From Mesorhizobium sp. (GTDB lineage Bacteria > Pseudomonadota > Alphaproteobacteria > Rhizobiales > Rhizobiaceae): a DNA stretch of 64,000 nucleotides. The stretch is taken from the NCBI GenBank assembly GCA_004017535.1, contig SAJS01000010.1, forward strand, positions 105,797 to 169,796. The letters are read 5' to 3'. Numbering within the stretch: position 1 is the first letter of the stretch; the number at the start of each line of letters is the position of its first letter. The position numbers and the translations under genes were made by a program. Shown one piece after another: positions 17,411 through 26,715 of the stretch. A model generated the notes under the pieces. The model was not told where the DNA came from and made no database searches. It saw nothing but the letters and a program-made list of their open reading frames with translations.

Positions 17411-17513
17411 CCAAAAATCCCTTTGCTGGCCACAAGTGAAATGTCGCCCATCCAGTCGCTCCTGAAAGGTGCGCGACCGCTATATGTTTTGCAAGATTGC
17501 GCAGTTGAACGAT

Positions 17514-17540
17514 AAAACATACATTGACAATGTATATTTT
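17514..17540. promoter_or_regulatory. Near-perfect palindrome, probable Rrf2/NsrR operator
   Basis: The core ATACATTGACAATGTAT (17519-17535) is a perfect 8-1-8 inverted repeat. It extends to 13-base arms with one mismatch (AAAACATACATTG on the left, CAATGTATATTTT on the right). It lies 104 bases upstream of nsrR and 98 bases upstream of the DUF2249 gene, in an AT-rich pocket. Confidence 0.65.
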
Positions 17541-17637
17541 AGTGCCGACTATCGCAACGGGAACGAAGCCCGACGTACGCCGCTGGCGGCGAGCGAATGG
17601 GGTTGCCCGCTGGTCAACGCAACCGAAAGATGAACCG

Positions 17638-17889
17638 ATGCCGCATGCGGCCGTACCAAGTGAAATCGATGTCCGCACGCTCGTGCCTATGCAGCGGCAC
17701 CAGAAGATCTTCCAGCTTGTCGATGAGCTAGCTCCTGGCGGGAAGTTCGTTCTCATCAACGACCACGATCCCAAGCCGCTCTATTACCAGCTCGAGGCGG
17801 AACATCCCCAGCAGTTCTCCTGGGCCTATCTCGAAAGCGGGCCGGAGCTCTGGCGTGTCGAGATCTGCCGCCTGTCGAAGGCAGCGTGA
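17638..17889 (+). CDS. Single-domain DUF2249 protein
   Basis: The 83-residue protein is one DUF2249 domain, from EIDVRTLVPMQRH to WRVEICRL. The ATG at 17638 is preferred; the frame runs open upstream into the palindromic operator, which cannot be coding. It is first in a likely operon with the DUF59 protein and small proteins that follow. Placement opposite nsrR suggests it is NO-induced. Confidence 0.75.
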   Translation: MPHAAVPSEIDVRTLVPMQRHQKIFQLVDELAPGGKFVLINDHDPKPLYYQLEAEHPQQFSWAYLESGPELWRVEICRLSKAA

Positions 17890-17930
17890 GCCGAGCAGCG
17901 GGTTGCAGCGAGGCGGCGGAAGGTGTGGAC

Positions 17931-18269
17931 ATGAGTGCTGGAGCGAAATTGCAGCTGGACGACGAGAGGGTCAAGGAAGCGCTTCGAACCGTGATCGATC
18001 CGGAGCTCGGCTACAACATCGTCGATCTCGGGCTGGTCTACGCTGTCCTGGTCAACGACGGCGGTGTCGTCAACATAGTGATGACCACGACGACACGCGG
18101 CTGCCCAGCCGCCAATTACCTGAAAGAGGGAGCTCGCGACGCGGCTTGGAGTGTACCAGGCGTCGAGTTCGTCGACGTCACCCTAGCCTACGAGCCGGCC
18201 TGGTCGCCACAGAGGATGAGCGCGGCCGCCAAGGAGCACCTGGGCATTTCCGACCGCGATGAGTGGTGA
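17931..18269 (+). CDS. DUF59 (MIP18/SufT-like) iron-sulfur assembly protein
   Basis: The 112-residue protein has the DUF59 signature: DPELGYNIVDLGLVY near the N-terminus, TTRGCPAANYL with the key cysteine, and a C-terminal amphipathic tail. DUF59 proteins help mature iron-sulfur clusters. A role in repairing clusters after NO damage fits the neighbouring nsrR and RIC genes. The ATG at 17931 follows a GAAGGTG site; a GTG at 17886 overlapping the previous stop is also in frame. Confidence 0.8.
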   Translation: MSAGAKLQLDDERVKEALRTVIDPELGYNIVDLGLVYAVLVNDGGVVNIVMTTTTRGCPAANYLKEGARDAAWSVPGVEFVDVTLAYEPAWSPQRMSAAAKEHLGISDRDEW

Positions 18270-18270
18270 C

Positions 18271-18507
18271 ATGGGCGCGGACCGGATAGAGGCGGAACCT
18301 GGTATCGCAACCTTCAGCGGCGGTCATACGGTGTCTGTCCTGACGGATATCCTGGTCACGAGTCTCGAAGCATTGGCGAAGGCCGGACATGCTGACGCGG
18401 CCTGCCGGCAGGCTGGAAAGGCTTGTGCCGCATTGCGGGCCTCGAACCTTGCCCAGTGGCGAAAACTCAACGCGTTGCTGCATCGTTTGAGCAGGCAAGC
18501 GCCGTGA
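18271..18507 (+). CDS. Small helical hypothetical protein
   Basis: A 78-residue, mostly helical protein with two cysteines (ACRQAGKACAAL). No family is recognised. ATG 18271 follows a GTGGTG site; an ATG at 18259 that overlaps the DUF59 stop is the alternative start. The close packing with the DUF59 gene argues for one transcript. Confidence 0.5.
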   Translation: MGADRIEAEPGIATFSGGHTVSVLTDILVTSLEALAKAGHADAACRQAGKACAALRASNLAQWRKLNALLHRLSRQAP

Positions 18508-18579
18508 AGTGGAACGTGAAATGCGGTGGCGTTCACTGAGAGCCACCGCATCGAGAACCAACACAGGAGTATTCTTGAC

Positions 18580-18702
18580 TTGAGCGGCTTCGATCAGGAG
18601 AGCAAGCTGGATGCCCGGCACGAAAGCTCCTTGCTGCCCATGCTTGTCGGCGGCCTTGTGCTCATCGTGGTCGGGATGCTCGTCGTTGCCTGGCTCGTCT
18701 GA
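18580..18702 (+). CDS. Small one-helix membrane protein (TTG start)
   Basis: A 40-residue frame starts at TTG with an AGGAG site 10 bases upstream. Residues about 19-40 are a continuous hydrophobic helix (LLPMLVGGLVLIVVG..), after a polar N-terminus. It lies in line with the NO-related operon. The TTG start and small size make it a tentative gene, but the clean helix to the stop codon argues for it. Confidence 0.45.
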   Translation: MSGFDQESKLDARHESSLLPMLVGGLVLIVVGMLVVAWLV

Positions 18703-18732
18703 CTTCGTTGCGAACCTTTCGGGAGCCTTGAA

Positions 18733-19035
18733 TTGTCCGATCGCTGCCACAAAATCGAGATGAGCGACGGCGAAATAGTGGTCCATGCCGAACTGCTTGG
18801 CCCGCTGCTCGGTCTTGAGCCGGCGGCAATTCCGTCGCTATTGAGGGACCGGACAATCACATCATTTTGTGAACGTGGGTCCGGCGCCGACGAGGGCCGA
18901 TATCGTTTGACCTTTTTCCACGCCAATCGCCGTGCCCGCCTCGTCGTCGACTGCGCCGGAATGATCGTGAGCCGCTCGACGATCAACTTCGGGGAGAACA
19001 GCTTGCCGCGGCAGTTGCACCGCGCCGGCACCTAG
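18733..19035 (+). CDS. DUF6522-family small protein
   Basis: The protein (about 91-100 residues) has the DUF6522 pattern: GEIVVHAELLGPLLGL, then ITSFCERG and YRLTFFHANRRARLVVD. The family is found in alphaproteobacteria near denitrification genes; its function is unknown. The start is TTG 18733 or ATG 18760; the second gives the conserved beginning. It is last in the plus-strand NO-related gene string and converges on the RIC gene. Confidence 0.65.
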   Translation: MSDRCHKIEMSDGEIVVHAELLGPLLGLEPAAIPSLLRDRTITSFCERGSGADEGRYRLTFFHANRRARLVVDCAGMIVSRSTINFGENSLPRQLHRAGT

Positions 19036-19173
19036 CTTGGGCACGGCAGTTCCACCGCTGCTTTCTGCTGCACCTCACATCTTGTTTTTCGAAACCGCCC
19101 TACGCTTGGGCGATATGCAAAGGCCGAAGGTCTCGCAAACGCTGCCGCTGACGTTCCGGTCTCAGTCTTGCCG

Positions 19174-19869
19174 TCAGGGCCGGCCTTGCGCCGCAGCGAA
19201 GCGCGGGAAAAGAACGTTGTTCTCCAAGTGGATGTGCTCGACCAAATCCTCGGCGAGTTGCGCAACGCCCACGTAGAGCGCTTGCCATGACCGGCACGCC
19301 CCTTCGGGCACGGTGAAGTTGTCCGTTAGCGTTTCAAGCAGCCGAAGCGTAGTGCCCTGGTCGTCGTGCTCGTGCCGCAGTTCCGAGATAGGAATATCAT
19401 ACTTGCCCTCGGTCCACTGCAGCATTGCCGGAAACAAGATAGCCTCTTCCTTGGCCATATGCGGCTCCAACTCGCTGCGGAGCAGCCGCAATGCCTCGGA
19501 AAGCCCGGCCGGCACCTTCGCATGCTCCCGATGCACTGCCTCTACCTTTCGCGACAGCGCCATCAGTTCAGGTAAGGCATGCCGGTGAGCCTCGTGGTAG
19601 CAGGCCTGAATATGGTCGATCAGAACCTCGTTGCTCATTGCGGCAGCCGCCGTGCCAGCGCCATCGCGGGCGCCCAGGGCCACCAACGCGCTTTCGAGCT
19701 CCGCTGGATCGACCCCTCTCCTGTGGGCTGCGCTGTCGAGGGTTAGATCGCCGCCGCAACAGAAATCAATCTTGAACTTCCTGAAGACCGCGGTAGCGCC
19801 GGGCAGCGTGGTGGCTATGTCGCCGACGGTACGCTTCCAGAGTTCTGGGCCTGGAAATTGGTCTTTCAT
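19174..19869 (-). CDS. ytfE: Di-iron iron-sulfur repair protein (RIC/YtfE/ScdA family)
   Basis: The 231-residue protein has the short N-terminal DUF542 domain with vicinal cysteines (FCCGG, residues 36-40) and a hemerythrin-like four-helix domain with repeated histidines (HIQACYHEAHRH, EPHMAKEE, LRHEHDDQ, EHIHLENN). RIC proteins repair iron-sulfur clusters after NO or oxidative damage. An FNR/NnrR-type box lies 134 bases upstream. The start MKDQFPG is used because the upstream extension lacks family sequence. Confidence 0.9.
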   Translation of the reverse strand: MKDQFPGPELWKRTVGDIATTLPGATAVFRKFKIDFCCGGDLTLDSAAHRRGVDPAELESALVALGARDGAGTAAAAMSNEVLIDHIQACYHEAHRHALPELMALSRKVEAVHREHAKVPAGLSEALRLLRSELEPHMAKEEAILFPAMLQWTEGKYDIPISELRHEHDDQGTTLRLLETLTDNFTVPEGACRSWQALYVGVAQLAEDLVEHIHLENNVLFPRFAAAQGRP

Positions 19870-20002
19870 CGAGTTCTCCTTACTTGCTCGCCAGATAAGC
19901 CAGAGACCCAAAAGAGGGTTCATCCGCTTTGATGCAGGCCCAAGACTAGCCAACCATTGTCAGCGGCTGGGTGACAAATGGCCGATATCTGAGGTCAGTT
20001 CT

Positions 20003-20016
20003 TTGCGCTGGAGCAA
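20003..20016. promoter_or_regulatory. FNR/NnrR-type box upstream of the RIC gene
   Basis: The site is TTGCGCTGGAGCAA, identical to the nnrS site. It lies in the 308-base gap between the RIC start and the nosX 3' end; nothing else was recognised in that gap. Confidence 0.65.
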
Positions 20017-20177
20017 TCAGATCCAAACCGTAGCTCGGGGCGCAGCGGCTGGGACATGGGCCGAATATCTGCCACGCCTCATCGGCTTTGTTGTTTGTTC
20101 AGCGACGGTTATTTGCACTGCAGTGGCGTCGGCCGAGCGACATTGGAACGCTGTCACAACCCGATGCTCCGCCCGAG

Positions 20178-21227
20178 CTAGCTGCTCCGGTCGACGACGC
20201 GACCGTCAGGAAGCACGAAATAAGCTCGCGTCGCTCCAGCCTCGGCGAGAGCCGAAGCGGCGCGGTCTATGGGCATAGTGGAAAGGGCGGTCGAAAGCGC
20301 GTCGGCGCAGGTCGCGGTCGGCGCGACGACCGAGACGCTGAGATAGCGCCTCGCGCACAAACCCGTCGAGGGATCGAAGATGTGATTGAACCTTCCGGCC
20401 GGGTCGAATTCAGTGCCGTAGCCGCCCGACGTGGAAACAGCCTGGTTGTCGAGAGCTAGCGTTGCGACGAGGCGGTCCTCGGCACGCGGATCCTTTAATC
20501 CTATCGACCATGGCCGCCCCGCCGGGTGAGCGTCGAGCGCGCGCGTCTCGCCCATATCGACCAAAGTATGCGTGACCCCCCGGGCGCGGAGAAGCTCGGC
20601 CACGCGGTCGGTAATGTAGCCTTGTGCGATGCCGTTGAGGGTAAGCGCCATGCCGGGCTGCCCGAACGCCACTTTTCCGCCGTCGACGATTACTCGCTGG
20701 TATCCGCATTTGGCCACTGCGCCTCCGATCTCGTCTAGTGAGGGCCCATTCGGGTCCGCCTCGGCCGTGCCGAAATGATTGGCGTAGAGCATCCAGAGCG
20801 GCTGCACCGTTGGGTCGAAGGCACCGCCGGTCGCGCGGGCATAGCGCGCACTTGTCGCCAGAAGCTCGACGAGTTCTTGAGGCGGGTCGGCGAGCTCGCC
20901 ATCACGATTCAACCGGGAAAGCGCGGAGGTGTTGTCGTAGAGGCTGAATACGCGCTCCAGCCGGCGCACCTCGGCAAGCGAATCCGCGATCAGGCGCTCG
21001 GCTTCGGCGGCATCGGGATGGTAAAGCTGCAGCGAAGCATCGGCGCCGAGTGCGACGCCATGCCATTCGTGGAACAGGGGCGACACCCGGCCCGGCCACG
21101 CAGAACCTGCCCCAAGCGCCGCAATGCCCACGCCTGCCACGGCGCCGCTGACGCGGATGAAGCGGCGTCGTGTTAGCCGGCCCGCCAACACGCCCTCCGG
21201 ATTGATTCCACTGATAAGGATCGTCAT
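20178..21227 (-). CDS. nosX: FAD:protein FMN transferase NosX (ApbE family)
   Basis: The 349-residue protein starts with a Tat-type signal (RRRFIRVSG) and has ApbE features: FSLYDNTSALSRLNRDG, GGAFDPTVQPLW, GIAQGYITDRV and a C-terminal TCADALSTALS segment. It attaches FMN covalently to the threonine of NosR, matching the SGAT motif seen in the NosR encoded here. It is the last gene of the nos operon and overlaps nosL by 4 bases. Confidence 0.9.
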   Translation of the reverse strand: MTILISGINPEGVLAGRLTRRRFIRVSGAVAGVGIAALGAGSAWPGRVSPLFHEWHGVALGADASLQLYHPDAAEAERLIADSLAEVRRLERVFSLYDNTSALSRLNRDGELADPPQELVELLATSARYARATGGAFDPTVQPLWMLYANHFGTAEADPNGPSLDEIGGAVAKCGYQRVIVDGGKVAFGQPGMALTLNGIAQGYITDRVAELLRARGVTHTLVDMGETRALDAHPAGRPWSIGLKDPRAEDRLVATLALDNQAVSTSGGYGTEFDPAGRFNHIFDPSTGLCARRYLSVSVVAPTATCADALSTALSTMPIDRAASALAEAGATRAYFVLPDGRVVDRSS

Positions 21228-21796
21228 TGGATCACCGCGGTCTTTGGCATCAAGTAGGCGACCGAGAAGTCGACGACGTGGTCGCTGCTCAAATCGCTTT
21301 CCAGGACGTAGTTCTCAGGGATGTCGTCGAAGCGCACGACCGTTCCGCCGTGCGTCGCCGTGAACGATTGGGCGGCCTTTTCGTCAGAGAAGGGCACGAC
21401 TTCCTTGCCGCCCATACCAGCGTTGTAGTCGCTTTGAATTGCATACCAGGCGTCGTGAGCCTCAACCCAGGCTCCTGCCTCGGGGCGATCCCAGTTTTTG
21501 GCCTTCGCCATGTCGTTGACATAGATGGCGATGACGTCCTTCGGCTCTCCCGGCAGTATCGAGAAGGCGACCGCATCGCGGACGGACGAGAACCAGAGCG
21601 GCTCGGATTTGCCGACCCGAAAGGCCTGAGCCTTCGGGCCGCCGTGCTCGAGCAAGCCCATAGAGCAGAAGTAAGCGACGGATGTAGCGGTCGGCTCCTG
21701 CGGCGGCGGCTTGGACAGGCCGGCCAGGTCCCGATTGCAGCCGGCGAGCAGGAGGACAGCGGCGGCAACCCCGCCGAGAACCGTTGCACGTATCAT
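21224..21796 (-). CDS. nosL: NosL copper-chaperone lipoprotein
   Basis: The 190-residue protein has a lipoprotein signal with lipobox LLAGC (Cys20) and a NosL domain with the copper-binding CSMGLLEH motif. NosL delivers Cu(I) for the CuZ centre of nitrous oxide reductase with NosDFY. It overlaps nosY and nosX by 4 bases each. Confidence 0.93.
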   Translation of the reverse strand: MIRATVLGGVAAAVLLLAGCNRDLAGLSKPPPQEPTATSVAYFCSMGLLEHGGPKAQAFRVGKSEPLWFSSVRDAVAFSILPGEPKDVIAIYVNDMAKAKNWDRPEAGAWVEAHDAWYAIQSDYNAGMGGKEVVPFSDEKAAQSFTATHGGTVVRFDDIPENYVLESDLSSDHVVDFSVAYLMPKTAVIQ

Positions 21797-22623
21797 GGCT
21801 CTTTCCTTGAAAAGACGAAGGCGGCCAGCGCTAGGGGAACCGCCACCCAGGCCGCCAGGGCGGTGAGCAACGTCGCGCGACCGAACTGCACTTGCTCGGC
21901 AAGGCCGGCCATTCCGGCGAACAGGCTGGTCTTCGAAAGCCCGGCAAGGTTGAGGAGGCGGAAGATGTCGGCGGGATCGAGAAGCAGCAGCCAGTTGAAG
22001 GCGGCGGCGCTGATCGTCCTGCCCTGATCCGCAACCAGAAGCCCTAGCAGCGCCATGTCATAGAGAAGGACCAGAACCAGCCAGATGCCGATGGCAAGCC
22101 CCGCCGCGGTCGCGCGCTCGCGCACGGTCGCGCTGATCAAGTATCCGAGCGCGACGAAGACGGCGCCGAGCAGGACCGACGAGCCGACCATCCGCGCGAA
22201 GCTGCCGAGGCTGTCGGCATCGAACTCGCCGGCCGCGAAGGCAAGAGCCATTCCGGCGGCGCCGTAGCCGAGCACGGTCGCCACCGTCAGGATCGAGAGA
22301 TGCCCGAGGAACTTGCCGAACAGGATCTGCCAGCGCGAGAGCGGATAAGAGAGAAGAAGAAGCAGCGTGCCGCGATCCCGTTCGCCGACGATTGCGTCAT
22401 GCGACAGGAGGAGCGCGATCAGCGGCACAAGGAAGATCGTTAGGCTCGACAGGCTGACGACCGTGACTTCTAGCGGGCTCGCGCCGACCACGCCGGTGGG
22501 AGCGCTGCCGAGAAATGAAAGCGTCAGCGCCAGGCCGGCCATCAGCAGGACCGCGCCAAGGGCCCAGCGGTTGCGCAGGCCGTCGCGTATCTCGCGGCCG
22601 GCAATCGTTGCTATGGCGTTCAT
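21793..22623 (-). CDS. nosY: NosY, ABC permease for nitrous oxide reductase maturation
   Basis: The 276-residue protein has six predicted membrane helices and the ABC-2 type opening GREIRDGLRNRWALG. With the ATPase NosF and the beta-helix protein NosD it forms the NosDFY complex for CuZ assembly. The ATG at 22623 overlaps the nosF stop by 4 bases; the longer upstream frame is antisense-like and rejected. Confidence 0.92.
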   Translation of the reverse strand: MNAIATIAGREIRDGLRNRWALGAVLLMAGLALTLSFLGSAPTGVVGASPLEVTVVSLSSLTIFLVPLIALLLSHDAIVGERDRGTLLLLLSYPLSRWQILFGKFLGHLSILTVATVLGYGAAGMALAFAAGEFDADSLGSFARMVGSSVLLGAVFVALGYLISATVRERATAAGLAIGIWLVLVLLYDMALLGLLVADQGRTISAAAFNWLLLLDPADIFRLLNLAGLSKTSLFAGMAGLAEQVQFGRATLLTALAAWVAVPLALAAFVFSRKEP

Positions 22624-23528
22624 TCCGCGGCCTCCCGTGTCAGCTCGTCGCAAAGATCGACCAATGTCGGCGGCATCACTTCGATGTCGGAGACGCCTTC
22701 CAGCAGCGAGACGCTGCGGATCGTCTCGATCTTGCCGTCGTCGGCGCAGGTCATCTCGAAGCGCAGATCGTCGAGCCACTGCACGCCACGCCGGGCGGTG
22801 AATTCCCGCGCCGCAGTCCCGTCGACGACATGGACCCGTATGCGAAGCGGAAGGTCCGCCTGGCGGCGGAGTTCCGGAAGCGCGCCGCATGCGACCATGC
22901 GGCCGGCCTTCATGATGGCTATGCGGTCGGCCTGCTCGATGTCGCTAAGCGCGTGCGAGGAAAGCAGCAGCGTCGCGCCGCCATCGCGCAACTCCGCCAT
23001 GACGTCGTAGAACATCTGGCGCGACTCGATGTCGAGGCCGGTTGTCGGCTCGTCGAGAAAGAGGACGCGCGGCTCGCCGAGCAGCGCCTGCGCCAATCCG
23101 AGGCGCTGGCGCATGCCCTTCGAATAGGTGCCGACGCGGCGGTGCGCGGCGGCGGCAAGCCCGACGCGTTCCAGGAGACGGTCGGCGACGGCGAGCGGCA
23201 CTTGCTTGAGGCGCGCGTAGAAACGCAGCACTTCGCGGCCGGTCATGGCCGCGGAGAAGGCGACGTTCTCGGGCAGGAAGCCGATCCTGCGCCGGAATGC
23301 CATGGCCTGGCGCCCCGCCGGATTCTCGCCAAGCAGCGCGATGCGCCCGGCGGTCGGCGTGATGAGGCCGAGCGCCATCTTCACCAGCGTGCTCTTGCCG
23401 GCGCCATTGTGCCCGACGATGGCGACGCACTCGCCCGGCGCAACCGAGAGGTCGACGTCGCGGACGACAAAACTCTCCCCGTATCGCTTCGATACGCCTT
23501 CCATGAAAATTGTAGGCGACGTGGTCAT
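22620..23528 (-). CDS. nosF: NosF, ABC ATPase for nitrous oxide reductase maturation
   Basis: The 302-residue protein has Walker A GHNGAGKST, signature YSKGMRQRLG, Walker B VLFLDEPT and the switch histidine in LLSSHALS. A C-terminal extension of about 80 residues follows the ATPase core. It powers NosDFY. The ATG at 23528 overlaps nosD by 4 bases. Confidence 0.93.
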   Translation of the reverse strand: MTTSPTIFMEGVSKRYGESFVVRDVDLSVAPGECVAIVGHNGAGKSTLVKMALGLITPTAGRIALLGENPAGRQAMAFRRRIGFLPENVAFSAAMTGREVLRFYARLKQVPLAVADRLLERVGLAAAAHRRVGTYSKGMRQRLGLAQALLGEPRVLFLDEPTTGLDIESRQMFYDVMAELRDGGATLLLSSHALSDIEQADRIAIMKAGRMVACGALPELRRQADLPLRIRVHVVDGTAAREFTARRGVQWLDDLRFEMTCADDGKIETIRSVSLLEGVSDIEVMPPTLVDLCDELTREAAE

Positions 23529-24796
23529 GGCTTCACCTCCAGCACAGGTGGAACGGGCGCCATCAACGGCGCGCTGTCGATGACGCCGCCCGGATGAAGC
23601 GCGGGGAATTCCGCTTGAGCCCTCCGAATGACCTGCACGGCCGGGCTGTTGATGAGGAGCTTGGCCGTCGGGTAGGTCCACACGACCTTGTCGAAGATAT
23701 CGTTCGGACGGTAAGCAGTGTCGGCTATGCCGTCGCCATTCAGGTCGAACGCCGGATTGTCGCTCCAGTAATTGCCGCGTCCGTCCGCCGACCAGTCGAG
23801 CGATCGGGTGCCCACGTAAACGACCTGCGAGCGATTGTGGACGAAAGCGTTGCCGGTCATCCGGTTGCGCTCGGAACCCGCGGTGAAATGGATGCCGACG
23901 GCGCAATCCTCGAACCAGTTGTGGGCGAACAGGTTCTTGTTGGCGTTGTAGATGAAGACGCACTGGTCGCTCCGCCGCACGATGTTGCCTTCGATTTCGG
24001 CGTCGTTGGCGTAGTTGAGCAGAAGCCCGTGATCCCCGTCGTCCTCGGACAGATTGCTGCGAACGACCAGGCGGCTCGAATACATGATAACGTAGCCGTC
24101 ATGGTTGTTGCGCGAGACGTTGCCGCTTACCTCGCTGTCGTTTGTGTACATGTAGTGGACAGCGAAGCGGACATTCTCGATGCGGTTGCCACGGAAGACG
24201 TTCTTGCGGCTGGCATTGGTGAAGATGCCGTCGCGTCCGCCCGTGATGTAATTGCCGATCACCTGCGCTCCCGGCGCGTTCCAGACATACACGCCATTGC
24301 CGAGTTCATTGGTCCTGAGATCGGTACGCCCGACGATACGATTGTTTCGCACGATGGCGTTCGCAGCACCATGCACATAGACGCCGACGAGGCTATTCTC
24401 GATCCGGCTGTCCTCGACGATCGCGCCCGTGGCGCCGTCTTCGAGGAACACCGCCGCGTCCATTGGATCGTCGATGCCCGAATTGCGGATCGTGAGGGCA
24501 CGCACGACCACGTTCGGGGCGATCACCTCGATGGTGCGCCCCCGGCCTTGGCCGTCGAGCACGGCGCCGGCCTCGGCCTCGATGGTGAGAGCGTGGTCTA
24601 TCCGGATCGGGCCCTGGTGTACGCCGGCGGCGAGTTTCAGCGTATCGCCGGGTTGCGACGCGGCGATCGCTTGCCGAAGACCGTCACCCGCAGGGACGGC
24701 CAGGGTTTCCGCCCGCCCCTCCCCAGGAAGAAGGAAGACGCAGGCGGCGACGATGGCCGCCGCGACTGCGCTCCGCTTATGCCGTTGCCAGATCAT
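23525..24796 (-). CDS. nosD: NosD, periplasmic beta-helix copper-maturation protein
   Basis: The 423-residue protein has a signal peptide (cut after GRA near residue 29) and repeated parallel beta-helix turns (NNRIVGR, GNYITGG, GNVSRNN and others) of the CASH/NosD type. It docks with NosFY and hands copper from NosL to NosZ. The start at 24796 overlaps the nosZ stop; an upstream in-frame extension would lie inside nosZ. Confidence 0.93.
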   Translation of the reverse strand: MIWQRHKRSAVAAAIVAACVFLLPGEGRAETLAVPAGDGLRQAIAASQPGDTLKLAAGVHQGPIRIDHALTIEAEAGAVLDGQGRGRTIEVIAPNVVVRALTIRNSGIDDPMDAAVFLEDGATGAIVEDSRIENSLVGVYVHGAANAIVRNNRIVGRTDLRTNELGNGVYVWNAPGAQVIGNYITGGRDGIFTNASRKNVFRGNRIENVRFAVHYMYTNDSEVSGNVSRNNHDGYVIMYSSRLVVRSNLSEDDGDHGLLLNYANDAEIEGNIVRRSDQCVFIYNANKNLFAHNWFEDCAVGIHFTAGSERNRMTGNAFVHNRSQVVYVGTRSLDWSADGRGNYWSDNPAFDLNGDGIADTAYRPNDIFDKVVWTYPTAKLLINSPAVQVIRRAQAEFPALHPGGVIDSAPLMAPVPPVLEVKP

Positions 24797-26715
24797 GCCG
24801 GCTGCGGCTCCACGATCATGCGCCCGGCCATTTCCATGTGCAGGGCGTGGCAGAACCACTGGCAATAGTACCAGTGGACGCCGGGGCGGTCGGCTACGAA
24901 AGTCACGGACGCGGTCTGCTGCGGCCCGATCTCCATGGCGACCCCGTGGCGCACCATGGTGAAGCCATGGGTCAGGTCCTCGACATCGTCCATGTTGGTC
25001 ACGATGATGGTGACTTCGTCACCCTGCTTCACCGTGAATTTGTCTAGGCTGTAGGCAGGTGCCACGGAATGCATGTAGACACGCACCTTGTTGCCGTCGC
25101 GGATCACGTTGGCGGCTTCCTCTAGCTTGACGCCATCCTTCGCCGCCTGCTGTCGCGCTTCCTCCCACATCGGGTCGTCGCGCTTCCACACGATCTCCGG
25201 CCGGACCTTCGAACGATGGACCAGGCAGATATCATGCGGCTCGGCGAAGCTCGGACCGTCATGGATCAGGCGCATCTCGTCGCCCGAGATGTCGATCAGC
25301 TGGTCGTTCTCCGGATGCAGCGGCCCCACCGGCAGGAAGCGGTCCTTGGAGAATTTGTTGAGCGACATCAGCCATTTGCCGTCCGCCTCCTTGGTCTCGC
25401 CCATTGAGGTGTGGTTGTGGCCAGGCTGATAATGAACATCGAGCTTCTGGATGATCGGGTCGACCTTGGCGCCGCCGTAAGCCTCGATCGCCTTATCGAT
25501 GCTCCATTTGACGATCTGGCTGTCGAGGAACAGAGTGGTGTAGGCATTGCCCTTTCCGTCGAATGCGGTGTGAAGCGGGCCGAGCCCCAGCTCAGGCTCT
25601 GCGACGACGACGTCGCGTGGCTTGATCTTGTCGTCGAACAGGTCGTCGAAGCGGCGCACGTCGAGAAGCGTGACGGTCGGCGAGAGCTTGCCGGCGATCG
25701 CAACATGGATGCCATCGGGTGCTGTATTGCAGCCGTGCGGATTGTTGCCGGCCGGGACGTAGCGCGTGTAGCGCGAGCCGTGGCGGCCGTCGACCACTGG
25801 TACGCCATTGATCTCCTTGTAGTCGCCCTTCTTGACCGCATCTTCGATGCGCTTGAGGTTGAAGATCACCACCCAGTCGCGGTCCGCTGACGTCATGTCG
25901 GCGAGCGTCACGCCCCGCTCGGAGTTGTAGCAGGTCGAGAACGCGTACTTGCCCTGGTAGTCGGCATCGGTGTTGTCGAGATTGCCGTCGACCAGCACCT
26001 GCCAGGCAATCTTCATGGTATCGCCATCGATCGCCGTGAAGACCGACCAGTACTGCTTGGGGTCGTCGAGCACCTTGCCATCGTTCGGGATCGGGATGAT
26101 GTGCTCGCTGTTGGCGAACACGTAACCGGTTCGCGGATATTTCTGCAGGCGCAGCCCGTGAATGTCCGATGCGTTCGGGATCTCGATGATCTTGTCGCAC
26201 TTCATCACGTCGCAGCGGATGCGCCCGACTCGGCAATTGGCCTTGTCGTTGACGAACAGATAGCGTCCGTCATAGGTGCCGTCAGTGAAAGACATGTGCG
26301 GATGATGCAGGTCGCCGTTGAGGTATACGCCACCGCGCTTGGCGAGGAACTCCTGTGTGGTCGTCATCAAGCCTTCGGTCATGATCTTCCGGCTCTCGTT
26401 GGTGAGCCCCCAACCTGTGGCGCTGCAGCGGTTGAACACCGGAATGCGCATCAATTCGCGCATCGATGGCAAGCCGATGACGCGAACCTCGCCGCACTGG
26501 CCGCTTGAACTGAAGCCGTAATACTCGTCCAGGTCGCCGGGGCGGATCTCGCTGGTCGCCTCCTTGGCATGGGCGGGTCTGGTGAACCCGGCTACGCCGA
26601 CGGCACTGCCGCCGGCCGCGCTGGCGAGGCCGGCCAATATGGCGGCCTTGCCGCTTCCGGTCAGAAGCGTGCGGCGGCTTACCCCCGCCTCCTCCGGCCT
26701 GTCATCGTCTCTCAT
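24793..26715 (-). CDS. nosZ: Nitrous oxide reductase NosZ, clade I
   Basis: The 640-residue enzyme reduces N2O to N2 in the periplasm. It has a twin-arginine signal ([10 protein letters not shown]), marking the Tat-exported clade I form. The beta-propeller carries the CuZ histidines ([47 protein letters not shown]) and the C-terminal cupredoxin domain has CuA ligands in [12 protein letters not shown]. No key residue is missing. It lies between nosR and nosD with 4-base overlaps. Confidence 0.97.
   Translation of the reverse strand: MRDDDRPEEAGVSRRTLLTGSGKAAILAGLASAAGGSAVGVAGFTRPAHAKEATSEIRPGDLDEYYGFSSSGQCGEVRVIGLPSMRELMRIPVFNRCSATGWGLTNESRKIMTEGLMTTTQEFLAKRGGVYLNGDLHHPHMSFTDGTYDGRYLFVNDKANCRVGRIRCDVMKCDKIIEIPNASDIHGLRLQKYPRTGYVFANSEHIIPIPNDGKVLDDPKQYWSVFTAIDGDTMKIAWQVLVDGNLDNTDADYQGKYAFSTCYNSERGVTLADMTSADRDWVVIFNLKRIEDAVKKGDYKEINGVPVVDGRHGSRYTRYVPAGNNPHGCNTAPDGIHVAIAGKLSPTVTLLDVRRFDDLFDDKIKPRDVVVAEPELGLGPLHTAFDGKGNAYTTLFLDSQIVKWSIDKAIEAYGGAKVDPIIQKLDVHYQPGHNHTSMGETKEADGKWLMSLNKFSKDRFLPVGPLHPENDQLIDISGDEMRLIHDGPSFAEPHDICLVHRSKVRPEIVWKRDDPMWEEARQQAAKDGVKLEEAANVIRDGNKVRVYMHSVAPAYSLDKFTVKQGDEVTIIVTNMDDVEDLTHGFTMVRHGVAMEIGPQQTASVTFVADRPGVHWYYCQWFCHALHMEMAGRMIVEPQPA

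Noticed and set aside
17491-17512. FNR-like TTGCGCAGTTGAA near the NsrR palindrome
   Set aside because: The half-sites do not keep the TTG-N8-CAA spacing; it is only a partial match.
23594-24868. Long plus-strand frame opposite nosD (424 codons)
   Set aside because: It is the antisense shadow of the beta-helix repeats; no domain or ribosome site.
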